NCBI GenBank assembly: GCA_039566865.1
Contig: CM076958.1
Coordinates: 5,246,501-5,310,500 of the forward strand
Source of the DNA: Aurelia coerulea
Lineage: Eukaryota > Cnidaria > Scyphozoa > Semaeostomeae > Ulmaridae
DNA: 64,000 bases
Direction: 5' to 3'
In this document: piece after piece, positions 35,701-47,700 of the stretch
How positions within the stretch are numbered: the first letter of the stretch is position 1
How the letters are laid out: each line of letters starts with the position of its first letter
The notes under the pieces: generated by a model
Seen by the model: the letters and a program-made list of their open reading frames with translations, nothing else
What the model was told of the DNA's origin: nothing
Database searches by the model: none
Program-made: the position numbers and the translations under genes

Positions 35701-38700
35701 TCCAGAATGCAATTGAATGTTGCTTCAAGATATGGATAACGTATCTTGTAAACCTTGTCTTTCTTATTTTATGCTGTCACAGTTATCAAACAAATGTCCA
35801 TATGCAATTCTCTAAGGTCAATGCAATGCTTGATCCTCAGCATGCGAAAATGAACACAAAACATTTCGTTCTGAAAAATTATGATACAAAAGGTATTACG
35901 ATCAAGCCTATAACTGAAGGGGGAGCGGGCTCACTTGCGAATACTTCCCAATTCTAAAGCTCACATTTTTTCCCGATATAGAAGTAAAAAGAAAGGCTTC
36001 AAATATTTATTTCTTATGTTTTTGATGAGGTGAATATTCATTTCTACACAAAAATTTCCAAGAACGACTTTGAATCTAAGTACCACGGAACAAAACACTG
36101 TCTCATGCTTGAAAGATTTTTCTTATCAGGAATTTGACAAGAAAGATTCAAAAGTGGTGCCTCCAACCTGTATTCTGTATTAAAGTGGAATGCAAGTTCT
36201 ATCTATGGATCTGCTTGGCGGATTTTGTCTTGTTGATCAAGAAAACGAGCAAAACGCATTGCAATTCTCGCATTTTTAGGGCTTAATTGAAACAATTGCT
36301 ACTTGGCTCCTGAATCAAATAAACAAAATCCGCTGGGCAGATCTTTAGACTGACCCTTCTTCTTTCGCCATAAACTCCTAACTTCTCTTAACAAGCACCA
36401 TTTATGTGCACAAGGCGAAAAAGCACAATGTCTGTGTACAAGGCGACAAGGGTAACTTATGCAGTATTGTTTGTTTAGAATTACTCGTTGAGAGAATTTC
36501 ATTTGTCTTCTATCGTTAGTCGCTTTGAATTGCAGTGTCAATGTAAATCAACAGCTACAAAATCTGTCCTTGTTCTGCGGATGTGGATTGCAGGTTCAAA
36601 TCTTCTACATTTCAGGATCAAATTTAAAAACCTACCTTACTACTACTTCTTCAGGCTTCTCAACCTACAAAAGTCAAAACATAGATATTTTTACAAGCAA
36701 GTTATCGCTTAATTTGTAGCAAAACTGTGAACATAGTCTTCTGTTCTATCTAATATCAATATTTCGTTAAAGATAAAAAGCGGCAATCTTTTGTGTTCAC
36801 GTGATTCCAATGTCTAGGAAATCACCAGCTCAACAGTAAGCCAGCAGTTTAAACACAGTCAATGAAAGCCAGGGTAACACCCCCAATCTGCTTCTATTGG
36901 CTACGGATCTATTTCACACAAGAATAAAATATACATCAAACGAGAAGCATCTGTCAATATTGCCGAAAACGAGACGAACAATTAAAGCTTGAAGGAAAAA
37001 CTCGTTTTCTTTCCAACCAGATGTATCTGTATTCTGTGTCAAAAGAGGTTCCTTGCGAAGGGAACTGCTTGTCAAATAAATTTGTTGACCACCGATTAGA
37101 TTCAAGAAAACTTTGCTAACATATTTTTAAAAATCTTAATCCCCCTTTCACCTCGTATGATTCAAGACTGCGAAGTTCAGCCAAAACTTGCCTACATCAC
37201 AGCTGTTGATTTTTTAGGACAATACATTAAGCAGCTCAGAACTAAAGACGGATAAGTGACTCAACAAAAGCATAACGAAGTTAGATAATACAATCACAAC
37301 AGTTATAGCTTAGCCTTACTGCTAATTCATTACTAATTACTACTAAAAATTTCCACAATTAAAAACAACATAAAAAATACAAACAGGCACTACTGTTGTT
37401 TATATATAAAAGGAAATGAAATCTTCGAGCCATGTTAATGACACAAAGTCCTTAAAAAAAACTAAGCTACAAACTTTTTCCTCCAGCAGTTCCACTTGAT
37501 TCAAAGCATTTGTTGCTAAATCCTGAAAAATAAATGCTAATGTTAAGTGAATTGATCAGATAGATTTCCGTTACTATTATAGTTGCGGTTCACTAGAGTC
37601 TAAAGACTGGATCTATATGCATGCCTGAAGATAAAAGCTGGCAAACTGTATCTGTTAAAGACCCTGTACTTCCTTGGGTTCTTGAACAGATAATTTTGTT
37701 GCTTAAATAGCACAAAAGAAAAAGAAAAAAAACAGGAAAAATTTGTTGAGCATTGTAAAAACTAACAATTTTGTATCATTGTATTTTATTTTAATTTCTT
37801 TTACTTTGTTAGATAGTAGGCGTGAATTAGCTTTTATTATAGCTATTTGTATGTTTGCCTACTGTAAATAAATCGATAATAATAATAATAATAATAATAA
37901 AAAATAATAATAATGATAATAATAATAATTCCCATGATCCTTTGAAGTCTCAAAGTGATTTTCGTATTGCATGAAAATGATTTGGGCCTAGCAATCTTGC
38001 AACGCTATCATGCTTTCAATTTAAGACTCCGCTTACACGATACCGGTGGAATCTGGAAAAGACAGAACTCAAGAAAAAGGCCCTTTAGCCATGTACGATG
38101 AACGCTGGTATATGACAAAGAATAAAACAGCTCAGGGAAGAAGCTTCCAAATAACCATTGCAAACAGGAAAGAGCACATCGTGACCTTCAAGTGAGAGCA
38201 ATGAGCTTCTTCAAAGCTTCCGCAATTCCGACACTTTTCACATTTCATATTTCTATTTTTTACTGCGGAGGGTAGCCCTTCAGCACAAGTGCTATTTTTC
38301 AAGGAATCCTTGCATACGTTGTCCGACCTTCATTCTCTGCCTTGATGAAAACACGTTTCAGTGGATTAATGCTTGCACAGCGACACTGTACAATTTGTTC
38401 AGAAGAGACAGCGAAGTTTCAAAACGGGCATTCATTTACCCCATCAAATTATTGATTGAGGTTTAACGTCAACAGTCCAGTGTTAAAAGCTAAAAAAGAA
38501 GTCAGACCGAACATCTGCATCTGCGATCTGCAAATTGCAAACATATTGAGGTCGACTGCACATAAATCGAAAACTTTTCTTGACTGGTTTGAATTGTTTT
38601 TTCTGCGTGGAGCAGTGGCAAGGAAGAGTTTCTAGGACATTTGAAACCTTTGCGACGGCACAAAAAAGCAATTTAGCCATTGTGGGATTTGGTTTCCTTC

Positions 38701-41700
38701 CAGCCGAGCCAGCAGAAGCCTGGCATAACGGAAAAACCAGACCCAAGACTAGTAGGACCGGACCCTAACGGACCAGACTCCTGGGAAATACATTTCCTTG
38801 TTTCAAGATAAAAGATGGGATACGTTTGTAACAGGCTACTTGCTCTTTGCACACATTAGAGCCTATTCCCTGGTTCCTAGAAGCTCCTTGTGGTGTAAAG
38901 ATGTATTATCCCCGAAAGACACAGCGCTTTACTCAGTAAACTGCTTTTGGTTCGTATCAGATATTGGTATATTGGTATTTTGTGTTATCTGAATCTCGTT
39001 CTGAATGTCAACATGAATCTCGTTCTGGGGAAACTAAAATAAGTTACAGGTCCCAGCTAGACTTCGCTCCTTTCAACTGGAAATTTGTCAATCAAATTAG
39101 ACAATTTAATGTATCTAATGGTTCATTCTTGCATTTGCTGTAGTATCCAGAGGTTATTATTCCTTTCAGCGATGGTTGTATTGGTCTTGTCTTCTTTTGG
39201 AGTGAAACTTCTGCGCCACCATTACAAACTCACGAAGGTATCCCCAGGAGTCTGGTCCGTTAGGGTCCGGTCATAGTGGTCCTGGGTCTGGTTACTCCGT
39301 TATGCCAATCGAATCCTTTCAATCCATAAGCCATTGAGGCATTAGCTATCAAGTCTCGTCATCATTTCTTAGTGTGATAATCCCAAGGGATCGGTGACAG
39401 TTTATTGCTCAGTTTTACGGGTGATAGATTCTCTGGTCACATTGCCCAGTACCACTGAAAGTTTCTTAAAATTGTCAGATTTTGAGCACTGAAAATTCCG
39501 TAACAGGCTCTTAAAACCGGCGCCATATTGTCCCTCAGAAGAAAATGATAACTGAGTGAACAACAGTAGGATCCCATTGTTTTCATGAGCCAATCAGCTG
39601 CTTGACAGTATTCATTTAGAGTCTCTACACTGGCTTCATATGCGTTAAAAAGAACTAGCAGGAAAATTCACGTGAATCTAACAAATCTGGATGTTTCAAA
39701 ATTCCCTGCGCTGTTTTTAAAGAAATTTTTTCGCCCGCTGCTTCAGCTTAGTTTTTCGCACTTGTGACAGATGAGTGAGTCTCAAAATACAAATATCGCC
39801 TCAAGGTTTAATTGAGTCGATTTTCATGATTATTTTGTGATTGTTTTGCCCCTAGGAATCGAATACCGCGAGAAACAAAGAAGAAGAAATATTTCCACGC
39901 TTTGACGCCAAGAAATAAGAGCAAGAAGGTATCTATTTAACTTTATCATTAAAAAATATATAAAGCTCCAGGGAAATTAATAACAGTAGTTACAAAGTTT
40001 CAAAGTCTTTAGGAAGTTAATTTGCCTCTTATCTTCGTTACATCTTTGCAGAAGGGTCTACAACTCTACCCATGAATAAGATGGTTCCTGTTTTGATATC
40101 TCTGATGAAATACAAGAACGGTTTGTCCACTTTGAACTGGAAGGGCAAGGAAGTGAGTCTGATATCAAGACCAGTAGCTGCTGCAGCCTCTGTGCCTTCC
40201 TCGTCAACTTTGACGTAGGCCTTATGTTTCACATCAGATACAAACATGCCTCTGTAGCCTACGATCCCTGACAGATCTGCCGTCGCCCTATTAAACATAT
40301 CCCTCAGCCCCATTGTTTGTAGATAACTTCTCAAATCCAGGTCATTTGTGATTTCAAATTTAGGGAAATACAGGTCAAGCTCGGTGCTTGGGTGCTCGTA
40401 AAGTTGTGTCAGCATTGTTTCAATTACATTGGCAGACAGAGTGTTTTGTTCCAACTCTTTCATATCAGCTGCTCCATTTGGTACGATTACAACCATGGAC
40501 AGGTCGCTCCTCTGGTACGGCAATTCAACCAGTTGATAGCGCTCCGATTGGAAGTAACCAGATGAAAAGAATTTGCCCTTTTGGTACATCATAGGCACTC
40601 TCTTTCGTGTGACTCCAGACTTGCTGATTGAATCGAAATTTTCCATTCTCGTCGATTTTTTGTCAAATTGGTTTGCCCATTTGCTTTTGAAGTAGATTGC
40701 ATTTGTCAACACAAATCTCGTCATGGCGTTGATGCTACCAGATGGCATCAAATCTTTGATTTTGTTGTTCGTGTTTTCTTCCACCCATTTGTTGATTCTC
40801 ATCCTGGAACCTTCTGGATCTTTGACAAAGTTCAGTTGCTCCAATTTTGCGTCAAACTTCTTATTCAATGTTCGAAGGTAATTGTCGCATCTCGGCGTGC
40901 AGAAATTTTTTTGCATCCAAACCCGGTTGGCTATGCTGAGCGTCTTATTCTTCATAAATGGTTCGAAAATTTCAATCTGCCAATCTACGTCATTCTTGTA
41001 TTCCTTGCTGAGGAAGCTGCTTCTCATGGCTGTCTCTAACTCTTTGGCAGTGTTTTGTTTTGCACCTTCTTTCAGCATAGCCAAAGCTGTGTAGACACTC
41101 AGCGGTGAGAAGAAAATGTTCTTAGATGCGTCGGAAGATTTTGCAATGATTTTGTACAGATTCATTGCGAAGTCCGTTGTCGCTGTCTCCATTTTGTTTC
41201 TCCTTCGCGGCTTGCTCCTCCGAGCGCAGGCTAGGCCTATGACAAGCAAAACACCAAGTAGAAGCTTCATCTTGAATTCTGTGAATCAGCAAGCTGAGCA
41301 GACTTCGGAGACCCTCCCTTGCAGATTGCCGAGACAGAAAAGTGAGATACAATTTCTAATCGCTACTCTTTTGGTCACGCTGCAACCTTCATCCAGGGGG
41401 CTCTATGAAATATGAGCTCGTGAGTGAAGTGTCGTATGTCTTTAGATTTTATGAAGGTGAAGAAACAGATGGGATTATTGGCATTAGCATCAGAAGTCAG
41501 GACTTCGGAAACTGCTTATCTTTTTAAAAAGCGTCTTAAAACATTCTATTTTAAACTTGCTTTTAATACCTTATAAAATATTTTAGATACTTATGTATAC
41601 ACGGGACAATGGACACTATATATTGTAAAGCGCCAAAGATAAATAAGCTTTTTATTTGGTTTCGCGCTATATAAGTTTTAATGTATTATTAATTTATTAA

Positions 41701-41708
41701 TTACAGAT

Positions 41709-41749
<41 letters not shown>

Positions 41750-44700
41750 ATATTTATACAGGATACGCCTTTTCAGTACAAGTAAAATACTGCTATCAAT
41801 AATGGTCCTGTTATTATTATTAATATTATTATTATTATTATTATTATTATTATCATTATTCAGGCAAGCACGTCTTTTGATGGTTTCTTGCATCTTTCTA
41901 GCCTCAACAGCGCACACGCAATCATAACGAAATATAGCGAAGGGAGGAAGACCAAACTTTTCAAACTGACGGTGAGGTAGAAAGGCATACCAACCATTTC
42001 TCCGTGCAATAAAAGGGCATCATTCGTTTGGAATTTCAGCTCAATTTTTGGAAGTAGGAGGACTGTACCCCCTGTTGCCCATTCTCAGCTTCGTCATTGA
42101 ATTTCACAATACCTTTGTCTCTAGCAGTGGTTGCAAGTGCGATCGTTAACAAGTTTGAACTTGCCCTGGGTGTTCGATAAAAAGCTGGTGAAATATGCAG
42201 AAAATCTTTCATCGGAATTAAAAACTTTTATCCAAAGGTGTATTCGTTTTATTTTTATACCACGAGTGTTTATGTGAGGATTCCTAAACGTTGAAAGGCT
42301 CTCGCCACTGGTATTTGCGTTGCACTTTTAACATATCAACTCACTTTATAAGTTTGAACCATTTACCACTCTCTGCCTTTTGTAATATCGGCAGTTTTTC
42401 CTAAGAAATAGCACATGAAAATTTCCAAATTTCATTCAGTTTAATCTGCGGGCATTACTGATTCTTGATTATTATTTATATCAGCTCAAAGGACAATTTC
42501 TAACAAAATATTAGCTAAAAATACGACACATTATTAGCTAATGTTTTGATTGCTTAAATCGTGAGCTCTTGATTGCAAAATTAAGTGCTTATGGTTTCAG
42601 TGTGAGTGCATTGCGGTTGATCCATAGCTATCTCAGCGAAAGGAAGCAGGGGGTGAAGATAAATGGGTCTTTCAGTACGTGGAGAGAAGCAGTAATTGGA
42701 GTGTCACAAGGTTCGGTCTTGGGGCCTCTGCTGTTTAACATATACCTAAATGATCTCTTCATGTTTGTGAAAGACACTCAAATCTGCAACTATGCAGATG
42801 ATACGACAATCTATGCCAGTGCTAACAACATTGAACGTGTCATCAAAACATTAGAGAGTGATGCCCTTATAATTACAAAATGGTTTCCAAACAACTGCAT
42901 GAAGCTGAATGAGGACAAATGCCACCTAATGGTATTTGGAGACAAGAGTAACAATGTTTCCATAAATATCGGAAGTGTAACGATAAATGAGAGCACAGAA
43001 GAAAAGCTGCTGGGTGTGATTTTTGACAAAAAGCTCAGCTTCAAACAGCAAGTAAAATCTCTTTGTAAGAAGGCTGGTCAAAAGCTACATGCTCTTTCAA
43101 GAATTTCTCATTTTCTTGATACTGAGCAGCTGAAACGAATAATGAAGGCATTTATCTTGTCCCAATTCAACTACTGTCCTCTTGTATGGATGTTCTGTGA
43201 CAGAACATTGAACAATAAATTAACCATATTCACGAACGGGCATTGCGAATAACTTACAAAGATATGAGATCAGATTTTGATACGATGTTACTGAGAGACA
43301 ATTCGGTCCCACTCCACATAAGGAACTTACAATTGCTAATGACTGAAGTCTTTAAGACAAAATTGAGCCTAAATCCCAGCTTCATGAAGGACATTTTCGT
43401 TGAAAAACAGGATTCTTATGGGTTAAGAGGCTGCGATAACCTATCCTTGCCACAAGCACGCACTACGTGCTATGGCTTAGAAAAACATTGTAAATATATT
43501 GTAAAAATCTGTAAAATGTATCTGTATTTAATCATTCGGAATTTAATGTTTGTGATCTTTTGTGAATTATCAGCTGATCGTTTTTGCACTTCGTACGTGG
43601 ACATCGGATTTTTAAGGCATCACGGAATAACCAGACCCAGGAACAGTGGGATCGGACCCTAACGGATCAGACCCCTAGGGGGCACAATGGTTGGGGGTAT
43701 ACCAAAGCAGACTCTGAACAGGGCTCATGATGCCCAATTGTAGAGTGGACTTACAAAGCACTACATAATACTATAATCAGAATTCTGTAAAATCGCAAAT
43801 GAAGTAAAGAAGCAAATTTGAATAAAATGTACCTTCAGGCTCGCTGTTTGTAATGGCTTCTCCTGAAAATAGATATGCAGTTTAGTATAAGTGTACGCTG
43901 ACAGAAGGAGTGCAACAACATATGAAAGCTGGCATCAATTTGATCTTTTGTTCATTTTTGAGCTTTTCACTGATTTCAGTGTGTTCCGCTGACTAGTTTC
44001 GCCTACAAGGACATCTTCAGAGCAACCGATTCCTAGGACAACAATAGTTGCAATGAAGATGCCCTAGTGGGTGAAAGTTGTCAGCACTGAAAGAAAGCAG
44101 AAAGAGCACAAAATACCAAATTGATGCCTGTTTTCTGCAAGTGGTTAGGCCCCCTTCAACCGTACACTGTGTGCAGTTTAGTAAGTGTACCAAACATAAG
44201 TTGTTAACTGGAAAAAGAGAGATGCTTAATAAACTATGCACTTTTGGCAGGCCACGATAAATCGTACACAAGACCGATTTTGAAGATTTATGACTTGAGA
44301 GGCCTGAATTAGATTCTAGGATCTTTTTGTAAATTTTTCTGTCTTCAGTTTTTAGAGCTACAAGCGAGTTTCTTAAAAATTTTGTTTTCGAAAACACTGA
44401 AAATGATCAAAAAACGTCGATCAAGCTTTCTAAAGAATCGACATGAATGGACAAAGAGAAAACATTTTCGAGGTGATTTGGGGTTTAGAAATCGACTAAT
44501 TGTAAGCTGCTGTACGAGAGTTCGTACTATCTTGTGAGAAATATAATAATATTTTCAAGATTATAAAGAAATGTCTTTTCTTTTGTAATGTCATTGAATT
44601 TATGCTTTGCTGCAGGCTGTGTTCCTGTATCAAGGGGGTTAAAAGACAAGCGAGGAAGCGTCATGGGGGCAGCAAGCATGGAGTTTTGTTACATTTTTGA

Positions 44701-47700
44701 TTTTGTGATGGCTTTTGGGGCGGCACTTTATTGGAACTACCACAAAATTTCGCAACAAGCCAATCTTTGAAATAACACTCGTGCAGAAGTTTACAATGAT
44801 CAATTTCCAAATCCCCAAATCACGCTAAAACGTTTTCTCTTTGTCCATTCATGATGAGTCTTTAGAAAATTGATCAACGTTTTTTGATCGTTTTCAGTGT
44901 TTTCGAAACCGACAATTTTAAGAAACTGGCCGGTAGCTCTAAAAATTGAAAATGGGAATTTTTGCAAAAAATCTTAGAATCTAATTCAGGCTTTCTGCTA
45001 AAGATTAAGTCATATATCTTCAAAATCGGTCCAGTGTACGATTTATTGTGGCCTGCCAAAAGTGCATAGTTTATTTTGGCGCACCCGGTAGCAGTACTCA
45101 ATAAACTTACGTTTGGCGAATTTGGGCTTGGAAGAGCCGGGAAATTTTCTGGAGCGAGATCAATCGTTAAATTGTTGATGTCACTTTCCAATGGGGAATT
45201 CTGTTCCATCTGCCGTCGTTCTCTTTCTTGCCTTAATCTCTGTTAACGAAAATATAAGCATTTAAGATGTATTTTCAAGAGAAGCAGGGGAACATACAGA
45301 CGTGATTTGATGTTTTTGAAGCACAAATATAACCACTTTGCTATTAGAGTCAAGGCCTGAAAAACATGGAAAAAAACTTGTATTAACAGTAGTAATGAAC
45401 CAGTCACATCAAATTTGCTCTATTTATATCTATTTAGCTAAAGTCATTAGTGATAAACCTTCCTGAAGCAGCTTGCCAACAGTTTTCTTCTACGTTACAT
45501 CATGGTGATAACGGATGGGGTTGGAGATTCAGATTCGACTCAGACACATTTTCACTGGTTATAAAAGGGGCATGCCAAACTAATCGTTTAAATCAATTAC
45601 AATATTCAAGGAGATATAAACAGAATGAATCAGGCACACACACACTTCAACAAGCTTGCTTGCAACTCTCAATAAAATAAGTAGCCGCTCGGTAAAGTAG
45701 ATATATACCAGACAGGTTAGAAACAGTAGATTTCTTTGACAAACCCTCGGAAGAAGATTACTGAAATGAGATTTAACTTTTGAAACTATACAAGAGATAG
45801 TCCTGTGAGCAATCAAATATGTAAAACTGTCTGATGTCAAGATTGTCTACTAAAGTGGAGGATCATATGTTAATCAGGAGTTAAATGGCCAACTGTGAAA
45901 TATATGATTAGAAGTGAGACAGCAACAATTGTATTAAGTTTGTTAACAATCTCGTGCCTGATTACCTCTCACACATACCTTTCAAAAATTCTGCTCGCTA
46001 CAGTATCAGATTAAGAAATGCCACCGAAACTGACTTGCTAGTCACTTTCAGGAAAATTAGTAATGGGCAGAAAGCGTTCGCATTTCGTGGAATGAAAATC
46101 TAGAATGAAGTTAGCCACGAGGCCAAACAAAATCTCTCTTTATCCTCTTTTAATAACATCTTAAAGGATTGTAATTATGGTTGCAATTAGTTTCTTTTTA
46201 AATTAGATAGCAGATGCCTATTTTGTAAAACTTTGGCACGGCCCCCTGAAAATAAGTCTTTCTGACCGACGGGGTTACGGTGCATTAAGAACTTTAAACT
46301 GAAAAGAAAGAAACTAAGTTTTGTTGATGAAACATCGAATGAACACTTACAAGATAGTGAGGTTTTAAAAGTGGGCCGAAGAGGACAAAATGATGAAGAG
46401 AAGGGAGAGAATGGCAGAAATAGAGGCAAATGAAAAAATAGGATGGCGAAGGACGGACGTTGATTATAACGATAAGCAAGTATAGTTGTAGAGAGGCGTA
46501 ATCTTATTGTGTAGCACCTGAGCTGAGGGTAGAAGAGATATTGCTAGCTTCAAGCTCATTCCTTTAATGAAAGTATTTTGGGCAAATTTCATAGAATAAG
46601 AAGCTTCGTTCGCTATTGATCAAAAATTCGAAATCATGGAAGATTATTTAGTCCAGTAATGATTTACGAACTTAAACAAAAATCCTTGTAAATAAAGTAA
46701 CAACAATTTTGAAGTTCAGCATAAATGAAGAATACTAAAACAAACCTGAAACCGAGGCACGATTTCATCTCGTTTATTTCTAATCTGATGCATTCTCCGT
46801 AAATAGATCTCGCTGCTTTCTTTTTGCACGAAATTATTGCTACCATTACTTCGATGATTTGTAAGAGGTCTTCGTGATGTGTTATTGTTTGGAGATCTTT
46901 CTTCTTTGTCTGACAACCGATCAGAATTATCTGCTTTGAAGAATGTCTTTGGTTGAACTCGTTGTTTTGCTGTTGCAAAGAACGGTCTTGGACCAGTTAT
47001 TGTTACTGATGAAAAAATTAAGAATGAAATATAATCACACAAAATTTTACCATACAATATTAGGCGCGATTAACATCGAAAACTTCAGCTATCTAAAGCT
47101 CCATGGAGAAAATTAAGTGCTCATTTTTGGTTTCACTAAGAGCAGTTTATTCCAAATTTCAGAGCAATTTCCGGTAAGAAGATTCGAAAGAGATTACATG
47201 TCATTAAAGAGATAAAATTTTGCCCAATAGACATGCCGATGAAACCCCTTCCCGGCTGGTCATTGGTTTCGTGAGAATTTACAGCTCTTTGGAAACATAA
47301 CTCTTCAATAGACTTTAGTTATCTTTGGATCTTGTTCTTTGACAGCCAATTTTCAGTAAATCAAGTTTGGATACAGGCTCTTGTAAACAATCAGGAAATA
47401 TTTTCAAATAGACAATTACAATTACTACGCAAATCAGCCACCAATATCAAGCTGACTCATATATACAGGCTGATTGATCGCAAATTTCCTGGAAATAGTT
47501 TTAAAACGTAAAAAAACGCCCGAAAAGGAATTATTAAAATCACTAAATTCATTCCTAAGCCTCAAGAAACAAAACTGCCTGGTTTGAAAATTCAGCTAAC
47601 GTTGTTTACACCCTCTTCAGATCACGTGATTGTCCTCTTGGGAAAACTTTCTTTTCATACAAGTGAAGAACTTCAGCAGATTAAGAGGTGATTTTCCAAG

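Larger units (their letters stand above)
37523..43832 (-). other. LARP4 intron holding a complete serpin gene
   Basis: The 6.3-kb intron contains the intronless serpin (40038-41270), a TIR element (38721-39307), a LINE 3' remnant with TAA tails (41500-41860), a truncated LINE (42544-43470) and a solo TIR fragment (43612-43680). A TAA array lies at 37876-37930. Confidence 0.8.
43863..45110 (-). other. LARP4 intron filled by repeats
   Basis: It contains hammerhead-like motifs (43986-44025, 44046-44085) and the 848-bp inverted-repeat element (44228-45075). Confidence 0.8.

Noticed and set aside
40388..41415. Plus-strand frames opposite the serpin (up to 123 codons)
   Set aside because: They are antisense shadows of the conserved serpin coding sequence.
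41708..41917. Minus-strand frame with poly-Asn and poly-Leu
   Set aside because: It is a translation of the TAA/TTA microsatellites.
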